A program made the position numbers and the translations under genes. Below, one piece after another: positions 7,060 to 14,468 of a stretch of DNA of 64,000 bases. Source of the stretch: Streptomyces broussonetiae (lineage in GTDB: Bacteria; Actinomycetota; Actinomycetes; Streptomycetales; Streptomycetaceae); the NCBI RefSeq assembly GCF_009796285.1, contig NZ_CP047020.1, forward strand, positions 5,580,001-5,644,000, in the 5' to 3' direction. The notes beneath the pieces are model-generated. The model was given only the letters and a program-made list of their open reading frames with translations. It did no database searches and had not been told where the DNA came from. The first letter of the stretch is position 1; each line of letters starts with the position of its first letter.

Positions 7060-7132
7060 AGCGGTGTAGCTCAGTCGGTAGAGCAAGCGGCTCATAATCG
7101 CTGTGTCACCGGTTCAAGTCCGGTCACCGCTA
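7060..7132 (+). tRNA. tRNA-Met (CAT)
   Basis: Acceptor AGCGGTG (7060-7066) pairs with CACCGCT (7125-7131). The anticodon loop CTCATAA gives CAT. The acceptor starts with an A-T pair rather than the C-A mismatch of initiator tRNA, so it is an elongator type. A lysidine-modified Ile2 tRNA is formally possible, but the Thr-Met-rpmG order is the known Met arrangement. Confidence 0.9.
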
Positions 7133-7137
7133 CTGAC

Positions 7138-7182
7138 AGTAGCCGATTGCGGGGTCGGTCCTTCGATCGGCTACTCTTTCTT
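7138..7182 (+). terminator. terminator after tRNA-Met
   Basis: Ten-bp arms AGTAGCCGAT (7138-7147) and ATCGGCTACT (7166-7175) precede a pyrimidine/T-rich tract. The same stretch contains TTGCGG (7147) and TACTCT (7172), which might also serve as a promoter for rpmG. Confidence 0.55.
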
Positions 7183-7222
7183 GCGTTGAATTAGTCCATC
7201 CGTTCGTCTTAGGAGCACTCAC

Positions 7223-7387
7223 GTGGCTGCCACCGACGTCCGCCCGAAGATCACGCTGGCCTGCGTGGAGTGCAAGGAGCGGAACTACATCACCAAGAAG
7301 AACCGGCGTAACAACCCGGATCGTCTTGAGATGAAGAAGCACTGCCCGCGCTGCAATGCGCACACTGCGCATCGCGAGACGCGCTAA
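7223..7387 (+). CDS. rpmG: 50S ribosomal protein L33, zinc-binding form
   Basis: A 54-residue protein starting at the GTG at 7223, after the Shine-Dalgarno AGGAG at 7211-7215. Two cysteine pairs, C14-V-E-C17 and C41-P-R-C44, form the zinc ribbon, so this is the zinc-containing version; zinc-free paralogs usually sit elsewhere under Zur control. L33 binds 23S rRNA near the tRNA exit site. Its place just before a MaoC dehydratase pair and upstream of secE-nusG matches the conserved actinobacterial order. A terminator hairpin (7401-7432) follows directly, so it is probably transcribed alone or with the tRNAs. Confidence 0.97.
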   Translation: MAATDVRPKITLACVECKERNYITKKNRRNNPDRLEMKKHCPRCNAHTAHRETR

Positions 7388-7400
7388 ACAGGCTCGTACG

Positions 7401-7432
7401 CGAGGCCGTCCCCTTCCGAGGGGGCGGCCTCG
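7401..7432 (+). terminator. rpmG terminator
   Basis: GC-rich inverted repeat CGAGGCCGTCCCC...GGGGGCGGCCTCG followed by GCGGCGTTT, 14 nt after the rpmG stop. Confidence 0.8.
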
Positions 7433-7550
7433 CGGCGTTTCACCGGCCCATCGGCCCACCGGCCCGGCGCGCATTCGTCCCTCCACGCGGGCTCTGGTCG
7501 GGTGCGGCTAATTTGGGGCCACTACAGCAGATATCAGGAGGTGCCGGGCC

Positions 7551-8003
7551 ATGGCGCTCGACCAGTCCTTCGTTGGACGGACCTACCCGCCCACCGCGCC
7601 CTATGAGGTGGGCCGGGAGAAGATCCGCGAATTCGCCGAGGCGGTGGGCGAGGCCAACCCGGTGTACACGGACCCGGAGGCCGCGAAGGCGTTCGGTCAC
7701 TCCGATGTGATCGCCCCGCCGACGTTCGTGTTCTCCATCACGTTCCGGGCCGCGGGCCAGGTCATCGAGGACCCGCAGCTCGGCCTCGACTACAGCCGCG
7801 TGGTGCACGGCGACCAGAAGTTCGCCTACAGCCGCCCGGTGCGCGCCGGCGACCGGCTCACGGTCACCTCCACCATCGAGGCGATCAAGTCCCTCGCGGG
7901 CAACGACATCCTGGACATCCGTGGTGAGGTGCACGACGAGGCGGGCGAGCACGTCGTGACAGCCTGGACCAAGCTCGTGGCCCGCGCGGCCGAGGAGGCG
8001 TGA
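7551..8003 (+). CDS. MaoC-like dehydratase subunit (HadA-like, N-terminal FAS1-type)
   Basis: A 150-residue hot-dog-fold protein. In the hydratase signature position it reads VGEANPVYTDPEAA, lacking the catalytic Asp and His, as in HadA-type structural subunits. In mycobacteria, HadA (or HadC) pairs with catalytic HadB to dehydrate 3-hydroxyacyl-ACP. The partner gene starts 7 nt downstream, so the two are co-translated and most likely form a heterodimer. A good ribosome site (AGGAGG) precedes the ATG at 7551. Its substrate in a mycolate-free organism is unknown, perhaps a type II fatty-acid intermediate. The rpmG neighbourhood matches the mycobacterial rpmG2-hadABC order. Confidence 0.88.
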   Translation: MALDQSFVGRTYPPTAPYEVGREKIREFAEAVGEANPVYTDPEAAKAFGHSDVIAPPTFVFSITFRAAGQVIEDPQLGLDYSRVVHGDQKFAYSRPVRAGDRLTVTSTIEAIKSLAGNDILDIRGEVHDEAGEHVVTAWTKLVARAAEEA

Positions 8004-8010
8004 GGACCTG

Positions 8011-8439
8011 ATGACGGCGAAGATCGCGTACGACGACGTCGAGGTCGGCACCGAGCTGCCGGCGCAGACCTTCCCCGTGACCCGCGCCACGCTCGTGCGC
8101 TACGCGGGCGCCTCCGGGGACTTCAACCCGATCCACTGGAACGAGAAGTTCGCCAAGGAGGTCGGGCTGCCGGACGTCATCGCGCACGGCATGTTCACCA
8201 TGGCCGAGGCGGTCCGCGTGGTCACCGACTGGACCGGGGACCCGGGTGCGGTCGTGGAGTACGGCGTCCGGTTCACCAAGCCCGTCGTCGTCCCGAACGA
8301 CGACGAGGGTGCCCTGATCGAGGTCAGCGGGAAGGTCGCGGCCAAGCTGGACGACAACAGCGTGCGTGTGGACCTGACGGCGACCAGCGGTGGTCAGAAG
8401 GTGCTGGGAATGTCCCGGGCGGTCGTACGACTGGCCTGA
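8011..8439 (+). CDS. MaoC-like dehydratase catalytic subunit (HadB-like)
   Basis: A 142-residue hot-dog protein with the intact R-hydratase motif SGDFNPIHWNEKFA, where Asp and His form the catalytic dyad, and the conserved DVIAHGMFTMAEAVR helix. With its upstream partner it should catalyse reversible hydration/dehydration of an acyl thioester. It begins 7 nt after the previous stop, with weak spacing for a ribosome site, consistent with coupled translation. Compared with mycobacteria, the third gene (hadC) is absent and a TetR/MFS pair follows. A short hairpin (8517-8544) closes the operon. Confidence 0.9.
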   Translation: MTAKIAYDDVEVGTELPAQTFPVTRATLVRYAGASGDFNPIHWNEKFAKEVGLPDVIAHGMFTMAEAVRVVTDWTGDPGAVVEYGVRFTKPVVVPNDDEGALIEVSGKVAAKLDDNSVRVDLTATSGGQKVLGMSRAVVRLA

Positions 8440-8460
8440 CGGCTCGCGCGAGGCACTCGC

Positions 8461-8516
8461 GAAGTACTCAGGTGCTGAGCTGCTGAAGTGCCGAGCCACT
8501 GAAGTGCTGAGGTAAG
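8461..8516 (+). repeat. degenerate GCTGAAGTGC-type repeats
   Basis: Several imperfect copies of a 9-10 bp motif (GAAGTACTCAGGTGCTGAG..., CTGAAGTGCCGAG..., CTGAAGTGCTGAG) lie between the dehydratase operon and its hairpin. No function is evident. Confidence 0.5.
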
Positions 8517-8544
8517 GGGCGTCCTCCCGGGTGGGCGCCCCTTA
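8517..8544 (+). terminator. terminator of the MaoC operon
   Basis: GGGGCG...CGCCCC inverted repeat followed by TTA, about 80 nt after the stop and before the TetR gene. Confidence 0.55.
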
Positions 8545-8573
8545 CGCATGCATGTCCTGCAGAGCGCCCTTGC

Positions 8574-8599
8574 CAAGTTAGTGATTGAGCACTAACTTG
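8574..8599. promoter_or_regulatory. TetR operator upstream of the regulator gene
   Basis: Perfect 10-bp arms CAAGTTAGTG (8574-8583) and CACTAACTTG (8590-8599) with a 6-bp spacer, ending immediately before the ATG at 8600. The core AGTTAGTG...ACTAACT recurs at the MFS gene (9216-9237) with identical overall length. Autoregulation is very likely. Confidence 0.85.
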
Positions 8600-9175
8600 A
8601 TGCCCATGGTCAGGATGAGCGCAGAAGAGCGTCGCGAGAGCGTCATTCGCGCGGCGATCGCGGAGTTCTCGCAGAAGGGCTTCTACGGCACTTCCACCGA
8701 GGCGATCGCGACCCGCGTGGGTGTCTCGCAGCCGTACCTCTTCCGGCTCTTCGCGGGCAAGAAGGCCATCTTCGCCGCCGCGTCGCTGCGGTGCGTGGAG
8801 GACACCTGCCGGGTCTTCGAGGAGGCGGCCGACGGCTTGCAGGGCGAGGAGGCGCTGCATGCCATGGCGAACGCCTACGTACGGATGATCACGGAGCAGC
8901 CCGAGAAGCTCCAGATGCAGATGCAGACGTACATCACGGTCGCCGCGGCCGAGGCGGAGGGTGACAGCGAGTTCGGCGAGGTCGTACGGGCCTCCTGGAT
9001 GAAGCTCTGGGACACGGTTCACCTCCCGCTGGGTGCCGACGACGGTGAGACCACGACCTTCCTGGCGTACGGAATGCTCATCAACACCCTCACCGCCATG
9101 GGGTTCCCGCCCGAACACCGGGTCTGGCAGGGGATGTATCCGTCGGCGCGGCTCACCGGGCAGTTGGAGAAGTAG
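8600..9175 (+). CDS. TetR-family repressor
   Basis: About 191 residues from the ATG at 8600; a TTG at 8585 would place the start inside the operator, so I prefer 8600. The N-terminal helix-turn-helix reads TSTEAIATRVGVSQPYLFRLFAGKKAIF, typical of the family. The rest is an all-helical ligand-binding and dimerisation domain. The palindrome directly before the start and a matching one before the adjacent exporter gene indicate that it represses both genes and releases on binding the exporter's substrate. The ligand is unknown. A terminator (9181-9196) lies between the two genes, so the exporter needs its own promoter. Confidence 0.92.
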   Translation: MPMVRMSAEERRESVIRAAIAEFSQKGFYGTSTEAIATRVGVSQPYLFRLFAGKKAIFAAASLRCVEDTCRVFEEAADGLQGEEALHAMANAYVRMITEQPEKLQMQMQTYITVAAAEAEGDSEFGEVVRASWMKLWDTVHLPLGADDGETTTFLAYGMLINTLTAMGFPPEHRVWQGMYPSARLTGQLEK

Positions 9176-9180
9176 CGCAT

Positions 9181-9203
9181 CGGGGCGGCGGCCCCGCCTT
9201 TTT
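9181..9203 (+). terminator. terminator after the TetR gene
   Basis: CGGGGC GGCG GCCCCG stem at 9181-9196 followed by CCTTTTTC. Confidence 0.8.
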
Positions 9204-9215
9204 CATGACCACAAA

Positions 9216-9237
9216 AGTTAGTAATCAATAACTAACT
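9216..9237. promoter_or_regulatory. TetR operator upstream of the MFS exporter
   Basis: AGTTAGT (9216-9222) and ACTAACT (9231-9237) with an 8-bp AT-rich spacer give a 22-bp palindrome of the same size as the one before the regulator. It lies 19 nt before the exporter's ATG and would block its promoter. Confidence 0.85.
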
Positions 9238-9256
9238 CAACCTCTCTGGGGGAGAG

Positions 9257-10765
9257 ATGCCGGATCAGCACGCGTCAGACGGCGCCGGGCGCGCACGTGC
9301 CGCCTGGGCCCTCGTCATCACCAGCGTCGCCGGGTTCATGGCGGCCCTGGACAACCTCGTCGTCACCACCGCCCTGCCCTCCATCCGCAAGGACCTCGGC
9401 GGTGCGCTGGACGACCTCGAGTGGACCGTGAGCGCCTACACGCTCACGTTCGCCGTCCTGCTGATGTTCGGCGCCGCGCTCGGCGACCGCTTCGGGCGCC
9501 GACGGCTCTTCATCGCCGGCCTCACCGTCTTCACCGGCGCCTCCGCCGCCGCGGCCATGGCACCCGGCATCGACTCCCTGATCGTCGCCCGCGCGGTCCA
9601 GGGCGTCGGCGCGGCCGTGATGATGCCGCTCACGCTGACCCTGCTGACCGCGGCCGTACCCGCCGCCAAGCGCGGGACGGTGTACGGCATCTGGGGCGCC
9701 GTCAACGGGCTTGCCGTCGCCTCCGGACCGCTCATCGGCGGCAGCCTCACCGAGCACGTCTCCTGGCACTGGATCTTCTGGCTGAACGTCCCGCTCGGCG
9801 TGATCACGCTGCCGCTTGCCCGCCTGCGCCTCGCCGAGTCCTACGGCACCGGAGCCCGGCTTGACGTCCCCGGCACCCTGCTCGCCAGCGGCGGGCTCTT
9901 CGGGATCGTGTACGGCCTGGTCCGCGGGCCTGCCGATGGCTGGACCGACACCCTGGTCCTGACCGCGCTGTTCGCCGGTGCCGCGCTGCTGATCGGATTC
10001 GTCCTGTACAGCTCCCGCGCGGCCGCCCCCATGCTGCCGATGAGGCTCTTCCGGTCCCGTTCCTTCTCCGGGATCAACGCGGCCAGCCTGTTGATGTTCG
10101 TCGGCATGTTCGGCTCGATCTTCCTGCTCAGCCAGTACATGCAGGGCGTGCTCGGCTACTCGCCCACCGAGGCGGGCCTGAGGATGCTGCCCTGGACCGG
10201 CATGCCGATGCTCGTGGCACCGATGGCCGGGATCCTCTCCGACCGCATCGGCGGCCGGCCGGTCGTCGCCGCGGGCCTGGCGCTGCAGGCCGCCGGCCTC
10301 GGCTACATGGCCGCCGTGGCCACCGCGGACGCCTCCTACGCCGTCCAGCTGCCCGCCCTGATCATCAGCGGTGTCGGCATGGCCCTGTACTTTGCGCCGG
10401 CCGCCAACCTGGTCATGTCCAGCGTCCGTCCGCAGGAGCAGGGCATCGCCTCCGGCGCGAACAACGCGTTGCGCGAGGTGGGCGGTGCGCTCGGCATCGC
10501 GGTCATGTCCTCGATCTTCTCCGCGCAGGGCGGCTACGAAAGCGCTCAGAGCTTCGTGGACGGGCTGCGACCCGCCCTGGTCACCGGTTCTGCGGTGGTC
10601 GCCCTCGCCGCGGTCGCGGCCCTGGTGATCCCGGCCCGGCGCAGCGCGGCCCGGATCGGGGCGGGGGACGGCGCAGGGGCGCAGCAGACGCCCGGCCACG
10701 TCCTGGGGACCGGCTCGGAGACCGGCTCCCCGGAGGCAGCTTCCCTGAAGACCTCGGCCCGCTGA
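9257..10765 (+). CDS. MFS drug:H+ antiporter (DHA2 family, 14 TM)
   Basis: A 502-residue membrane protein starting at the ATG at 9257 after GGGGGAGAG. It shows the DHA2 hallmarks: the TM1 motif MAALDNLVVTTALPSI, motif A GDRFGRRRLFIAG between TM2 and TM3, and motif C GLAVASGPLIGGSL in TM5. Alternating hydrophobic stretches suggest 14 helices. The polar tail after about residue 465 is likely cytoplasmic. Such proteins export cationic or lipophilic toxic compounds using the proton gradient. Regulation by the adjacent TetR protein is indicated by the matching operator. Substrate unknown. Confidence 0.93.
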   Translation: MPDQHASDGAGRARAAWALVITSVAGFMAALDNLVVTTALPSIRKDLGGALDDLEWTVSAYTLTFAVLLMFGAALGDRFGRRRLFIAGLTVFTGASAAAAMAPGIDSLIVARAVQGVGAAVMMPLTLTLLTAAVPAAKRGTVYGIWGAVNGLAVASGPLIGGSLTEHVSWHWIFWLNVPLGVITLPLARLRLAESYGTGARLDVPGTLLASGGLFGIVYGLVRGPADGWTDTLVLTALFAGAALLIGFVLYSSRAAAPMLPMRLFRSRSFSGINAASLLMFVGMFGSIFLLSQYMQGVLGYSPTEAGLRMLPWTGMPMLVAPMAGILSDRIGGRPVVAAGLALQAAGLGYMAAVATADASYAVQLPALIISGVGMALYFAPAANLVMSSVRPQEQGIASGANNALREVGGALGIAVMSSIFSAQGGYESAQSFVDGLRPALVTGSAVVALAAVAALVIPARRSAARIGAGDGAGAQQTPGHVLGTGSETGSPEAASLKTSAR

Positions 10766-10801
10766 TCCGGTACCCCGGTGCCCCGCCGAAAGGAGCCCGT
10801 G

Positions 10802-11050
10802 ATGCCCGTTCCTCGCTGGACCGTGCCGACCGCTCCTCCACTGGACACCGAGGTACACGTCTTCGCCTCGAGCGTCGGGACCCGCACCCTGCGGGGTGCG
10901 CTGCGCTTCCTCGCCCGTACTCCTGCTCCTGCGGTACGGCGCCAGATCGGCCACGCGCGCGGTGCCTACGGAGCCACGCTCGAGGCTCAGCCGCCGCGGC
11001 GGGCCTTTCGGGCGCTGTCGTCCTGGGAGTCCTACGCCCCCCGCTCCGCA
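10802..11050 (+). pseudogene. truncated DUF3291/monooxygenase-like protein fragment
   Basis: From the ATG at 10802, which follows GAAAGGAGCC, the translation MPVPRWTVPTAPPLD, then ASSVGTRTLRGALRF, APAVRRQIGHARGAYGATLE and FRALSSWES resembles the first half of Streptomyces dimeric alpha/beta-barrel proteins. The second half, where H-R-x-x-M and W-x-x-P-A-D blocks are expected, is replaced by unrelated sequence containing a strong hairpin. No stop codon ends it: the frame stays open through 11210 into murB. I read it as a decayed gene whose stop was lost. A functional short protein fused to MurB is unlikely. Confidence 0.5.
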
Positions 11051-11057
11051 CCGCCGC

Positions 11058-11096
11058 ACGCGCGCGTGGCCCTTGTTCACGGGGCCACGCGCGCGT
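11058..11096 (+). terminator. strong hairpin upstream of murB
   Basis: Perfect 15-bp arms 11058-11072 and 11082-11096 with a 9-nt loop and no T-tract. It should separate murB transcription from the upstream exporter. Confidence 0.6.
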
Positions 11097-11209
11097 ACGG
11101 CAATGCGGGTGCCCGGGGCGCAACGGCGGGTCGGGCGCCGTGGCCGAGGCCGGTCCGTGGCGCCCGCGCGTGTGCGGCGCCGTCGGAGGCGTCTCGTAGT
11201 CTTGGGCCC

Positions 11210-12265
11210 GTGCAGGTACTCCACGACGCCCCCCTTGCCCCGCTGACCACGTTCCGGCTGGGCGGTCCCGCGACGCGGCTGGTCACCGCCGTGACCGACG
11301 CCGAGGTGATCGAGGCCGTCCGCGAGGCCGACGACAGCGGGACGCCGCTGCTGGTCATCGGCGGCGGTTCGAACCTGGTCATCGGCGACAAGGGCTTCGA
11401 CGGCACCGCCCTGCGCATCGCCACCCGCGGTGCCGAGCTGCGCGGCACGACGCTGGAGCTGGCCGCGGGTGAGGTGTGGACGGACGCCGTGGCCCGCACG
11501 GTCGAGGCCGGGCTCGCCGGGGTCGAGTGCCTGGCGGGCATCCCCGGATCGGCGGGCGCCACGCCGATCCAGAACGTGGGTGCCTACGGGCAGGAGGTCT
11601 CCTCCACCATCACCGAGGTGATCGCCTACGACCGGCGCGCCGGCGGGACGGTCACGCTGACGAACGAGGAGTGCGCCTTCTCGTACCGCCACAGCCGCTT
11701 CAAGGCCGACCCCGAGCGCTATGTCGTGCTGCGCGTGCGCTTCGAGCTGGAGGACGCGGGCGGGCTGTCGGCGCCCGTCAAGTACGCCGAGGCAGCCCGC
11801 GCGCTCGGCGTCGAGCCCGGCGACCGGGTGCCGCTGGCCGACGCCCGCGAGACCGTGCTGAAGCTGCGCGCAGGGAAGGGCATGGTCCTCGACCCCGAGG
11901 ACCACGACACCTGGTCCGCCGGGTCCTTCTTCACCAACCCGCTCCTCACCGAGGGGCAGTCGGCCGCGTTCCACGCGCGCGTGCGTGAGCGGCTTGGAGA
12001 GGGCGTCGAGCCGCCCGCGTACCCGGCGGGCGAGGGCCTTACGAAGACCTCCGCGGCCTGGCTGATCGACAAGGCGGGCTTCACCAAGGGCTACGGCACC
12101 GGGCCGGCCCGCATCTCCACCAAGCACACCCTCGCCCTCACCAACCGGGGTGACGCCACCACCGAGGACCTGCTGGCGCTGGCCCGCGAGGTCGTCGCCG
12201 GTGTCCGCGAGGCCTTCGGGATCACGCTGGTCAACGAGCCGGTCACGGTGGGCGTCAGCCTCTAG
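11210..12265 (+). CDS. murB: UDP-N-acetylenolpyruvoylglucosamine reductase
   Basis: A 351-residue flavoprotein catalysing the NADPH-dependent second step of UDP-MurNAc synthesis in the cytoplasm. The GTG at 11210 was chosen because homology begins there (VQVLHDAPLAPLTTFRLGG). The FAD-binding domain carries LLVIGGGSNLVIGDKGFDG and IPGSAGATPIQNVGAYGQE; the substrate part carries FSYRHSRFK, and the catalytic Ser lies in AGSFFTNPLL. The presence of the Y-R-x-S-x-F-K block fits the type I enzyme. The upstream frame is open for 144 more codons, but that region has a hairpin and no homology. Confidence 0.96.
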   Translation: MQVLHDAPLAPLTTFRLGGPATRLVTAVTDAEVIEAVREADDSGTPLLVIGGGSNLVIGDKGFDGTALRIATRGAELRGTTLELAAGEVWTDAVARTVEAGLAGVECLAGIPGSAGATPIQNVGAYGQEVSSTITEVIAYDRRAGGTVTLTNEECAFSYRHSRFKADPERYVVLRVRFELEDAGGLSAPVKYAEAARALGVEPGDRVPLADARETVLKLRAGKGMVLDPEDHDTWSAGSFFTNPLLTEGQSAAFHARVRERLGEGVEPPAYPAGEGLTKTSAAWLIDKAGFTKGYGTGPARISTKHTLALTNRGDATTEDLLALAREVVAGVREAFGITLVNEPVTVGVSL

Positions 12266-12394
12266 GCGGCCCCGGGGCAACCGCCGGGACAGGACGGAGA
12301 ACACGGGTCACCGAACAGCTCCGGGGGCCACCGAACGGCTCCCGGGCCGCCCAATAGGCCCCAAAGAGGCCACGCCAGGACCCAACAGGCCACG

Positions 12395-13027
12395 CTAATA
12401 GGCCACGCCGACCCCCTGCTTCACCGTCCCCTCGTCGTCGATCATCGACAGCATCGCGTGCGCGACGTCCGCGCGCGCGACGAAGCGCCCCTTGCGCGGG
12501 AAGCCTCCGGCGACGGTGCGGTAGCGGCCGGTGAGCGGCTTGTCCTGCAGGCGCGGGGGCCGTACGGACGTCCAGTCCGTGCCACTGCGGACCAGCTCGG
12601 CCTCCATTTCGCGCAGGTCGGTGTAGATGTCCTTGAGGACGGCCGACACCAGGCCGCGCATGGCACGGTCCAGAGGCCCGTCGTCCTCGGGGGCAGGGCC
12701 GACGGGACCGGCGCTGACCACGAGCAGCCGTCGTACCCCCTCCGCATCCATGGCGCGCAGGACCGTGCGGGTCAGCCGGGTGGCGACCCCGGCGTCCTTG
12801 CGGCTGCGGGCGCCCAGGCCGGAGAGGACCGCGTGCCGGCCCCGGACGGCGGCGCGCAGCTCCCCGGGGTCGGTCAGGTCGGAGCGGAACACCTCCAGCG
12901 CGTCTCCCGTGACATCGAGCCGCGCCGGATCGCGGACCACGGCGGTGACCCGGTGGCCGGCGCCGAGCGCCTGCCGGACGATCTCCCGGCCGATCCCGCC
13001 GGTGGCGCCGAAAACGGTGAGGTTCAT
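12395..13027 (-). CDS. NAD(P)-binding oxidoreductase (NmrA/SDR-like)
   Basis: A 210-residue Rossmann protein starting at the ATG at 13027, preceded by AGGAGCG. It begins MNLTVFGATGGIGREIVRQA with the G-x-x-G-x-x-G loop, followed by RHAVLSGLG, RRLLVVSAGP and a C-terminal DVAHAMLSMIDDEGT. Members reduce quinones or act as redox sensors; the substrate is not evident. The gene is divergent from a TetR regulator, and their 102-bp spacer contains two GTGAGT-type palindromes, so expression is probably TetR-controlled. Confidence 0.88.
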   Translation of the reverse strand: MNLTVFGATGGIGREIVRQALGAGHRVTAVVRDPARLDVTGDALEVFRSDLTDPGELRAAVRGRHAVLSGLGARSRKDAGVATRLTRTVLRAMDAEGVRRLLVVSAGPVGPAPEDDGPLDRAMRGLVSAVLKDIYTDLREMEAELVRSGTDWTSVRPPRLQDKPLTGRYRTVAGGFPRKGRFVARADVAHAMLSMIDDEGTVKQGVGVAY

Positions 13028-13052
13028 GAGCGCTCCTGTGCTCAGAGCTGGT

Positions 13053-13072
13053 GGGTGAGTATTCACTCACCC
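13053..13072. promoter_or_regulatory. TetR operator 1 (reductase side)
   Basis: GGGTGAGT (13053-13060) and ACTCACCC (13065-13072) with a 4-bp spacer form a perfect palindrome between the divergent reductase and TetR genes. The second, imperfect site is at 13085-13104. Confidence 0.8.
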
Positions 13073-13084
13073 CTGCTCCCTCTA

Positions 13085-13104
13085 GAGTGGGTAAGCACTC
13101 ACTC
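13085..13104. promoter_or_regulatory. TetR operator 2 (regulator side)
   Basis: GAGTGGGT AAGC ACTCACTC matches operator 1 in half-site sequence and spacing, with one mismatched pair. It lies 25 nt before the TetR start codon. Confidence 0.75.
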
Positions 13105-13129
13105 ACTCGTCAAGCCGATTGGACGCCCC

Positions 13130-13741
13130 ATGGAGCCGAAGCCGGCGCGTGTCCGCATTCTCGACGCCGCCCACGAGCTGATGCTCACTGTCGGACTCGC
13201 CCGCGCCACCACCAAGGAGATCGCCCGCGCGGCCGGCTGCTCGGAAGCGGCCCTCTACAAGTACTTCGACAGCAAGGAGGAGCTGTTCGTCCGGGTGCTC
13301 ACCGAGCGCCTGCCCCGCCTCGCCCCGCTGCTCGGCACACTCGCCGCGGAACCGGGGCAGGGCACCTTGGAGGGCAACCTCACCGAGATCGCCCGCCAGG
13401 CCGCCCTCTTCTACGAGCAGAGCTTCCCGATCGCCGCCTCCCTGTACGCCGAGACGCAGCTCAAGAAGCGGCACTACGAGGCCCTGCACAAGCTCGGTGC
13501 GGGCCCGCACCGGCCCCTTGAGAACCTGGACACCTACCTGCGCGCCGAACAGGCGGTCGGCCGTGTGCGTGCCGACGCCGACACCATGGCGGCCGCCTCC
13601 CTGCTGCTGGGCGCCTGTGCGCAGCGCGCGTTCGCCTACGACGCGATCGACGCCGGGGAACGGCCGCCGGCGGACGAGTTCGCCGCGCGGCTCGCCAAGA
13701 CGCTGCTGGGCGGAATCTCCGTTGCGCAGCCCCGCGCGTGA
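13130..13741 (+). CDS. TetR-family regulator
   Basis: 203 residues from the ATG at 13130. The N-terminal HTH reads TTKEIARAAGCSEAALYKYFDSKEELF. The C-terminal domain is helical with an aromatic FYEQSFPIAASLYAE segment that may line the ligand pocket. Two GTGAGT-type palindromes lie immediately upstream, in the spacer shared with the divergent reductase. It most likely represses itself and the reductase and is relieved by a substrate of the reductase. The open frame extends far upstream, but those codons are shadows of the reductase gene. Confidence 0.92.
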   Translation: MEPKPARVRILDAAHELMLTVGLARATTKEIARAAGCSEAALYKYFDSKEELFVRVLTERLPRLAPLLGTLAAEPGQGTLEGNLTEIARQAALFYEQSFPIAASLYAETQLKKRHYEALHKLGAGPHRPLENLDTYLRAEQAVGRVRADADTMAAASLLLGACAQRAFAYDAIDAGERPPADEFAARLAKTLLGGISVAQPRA

Positions 13742-13785
13742 CCTTCACGCCGGGCGCGTCACGAACCCCCGGGGATCATGACCGT

Positions 13786-14452
13786 ATGCGGCTGAGACTG
13801 CGCGAGTTCCGGCCTCGCACCGGGCCGTACGACCACCGGGTCGTCCAGCCGTGGCAGCCCCTGCGCCACACCTCGCTCAACGCGCCCGAACCCTGTCGGA
13901 CTGCTGCTCGGTGACCACGACGGACTGAGCCGGCCGGCGGGCCTGTTCTCCTTCGCCGCCCGTTCCCGGCACACGATCGTCCACGTCCCGCTGCGCGACG
14001 GTGTCCCGCCCGACGAGGGCTTCGGTGAGCTGGTCGACCTCGTCCTGGTCCACCACGCGTTCGGACTGCGTACCTCGGCCTGGCCCGGGCTGCGCCGCAA
14101 GCGCGCGCGGGGCCCCGGCTGCTCGTCCGCACCGACGAGGCGCGCACCGCGCGGGACGCCGCCGCCTGGCGCGAGCGCAGGCACCGCGCCGACTTCAAGG
14201 ACGTGCTGCGGCAGGCCATGCGCGCGCGTACCTGCTTTTCTCTTAGGCAGCCGCGACGTGTTCGCCGAGACGGCCACCCGGTTCGCCCACGCGGCCGGCC
14301 AGGGGCCGTGCCACAAGCACGTCGCCAAGGGGCACTCGACACTGCTGGGGCAGGTGCCGGCGCTGGTGCAGCCGTCCGACGGTGGGCACCCCCTCGACGT
14401 GCTGGTCTGCTTCAAGGCCTATCCGCCCTACGCCCACTTCAGACGCCCGTAA
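13786..14452 (+). pseudogene. frameshifted conserved Streptomyces hypothetical gene
   Basis: Consecutive segments of one protein lie in different frames. MRLRLREFRPRTGPYDHRVV runs to a TGA at 13912. GLLLGDHDGLSRPAGLFSF continues in another frame to VHHAFGLRTSAWPGLRRK. PRLLVRTDEARTARDAAAW follows in a third. LLGSRDVFAETATRFAHAAG runs on to the end, PYAHFRRP, at the stop at 14452. The shifts fall near 13894 (an extra T), about 14105 and about 14240. Reconstructed, the protein would be about 220 residues, cytosolic, with no membrane segments; I do not know its function. At least three indels argue for true decay, not a sequencing slip. Confidence 0.75.
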
Positions 14453-14468
14453 GAGCCCTTCGGGCGGT

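Noticed and set aside
9275..12304. A 1009-codon frame antisense to the exporter and murB
   Set aside because: It is the mirror of two genes with clear homology and has no recognisable domain.
12458..13130. N-terminal extension of the second TetR protein
   Set aside because: These codons are antisense to the divergent reductase and cross the operator sites; the HTH homology begins at the ATG at 13130.
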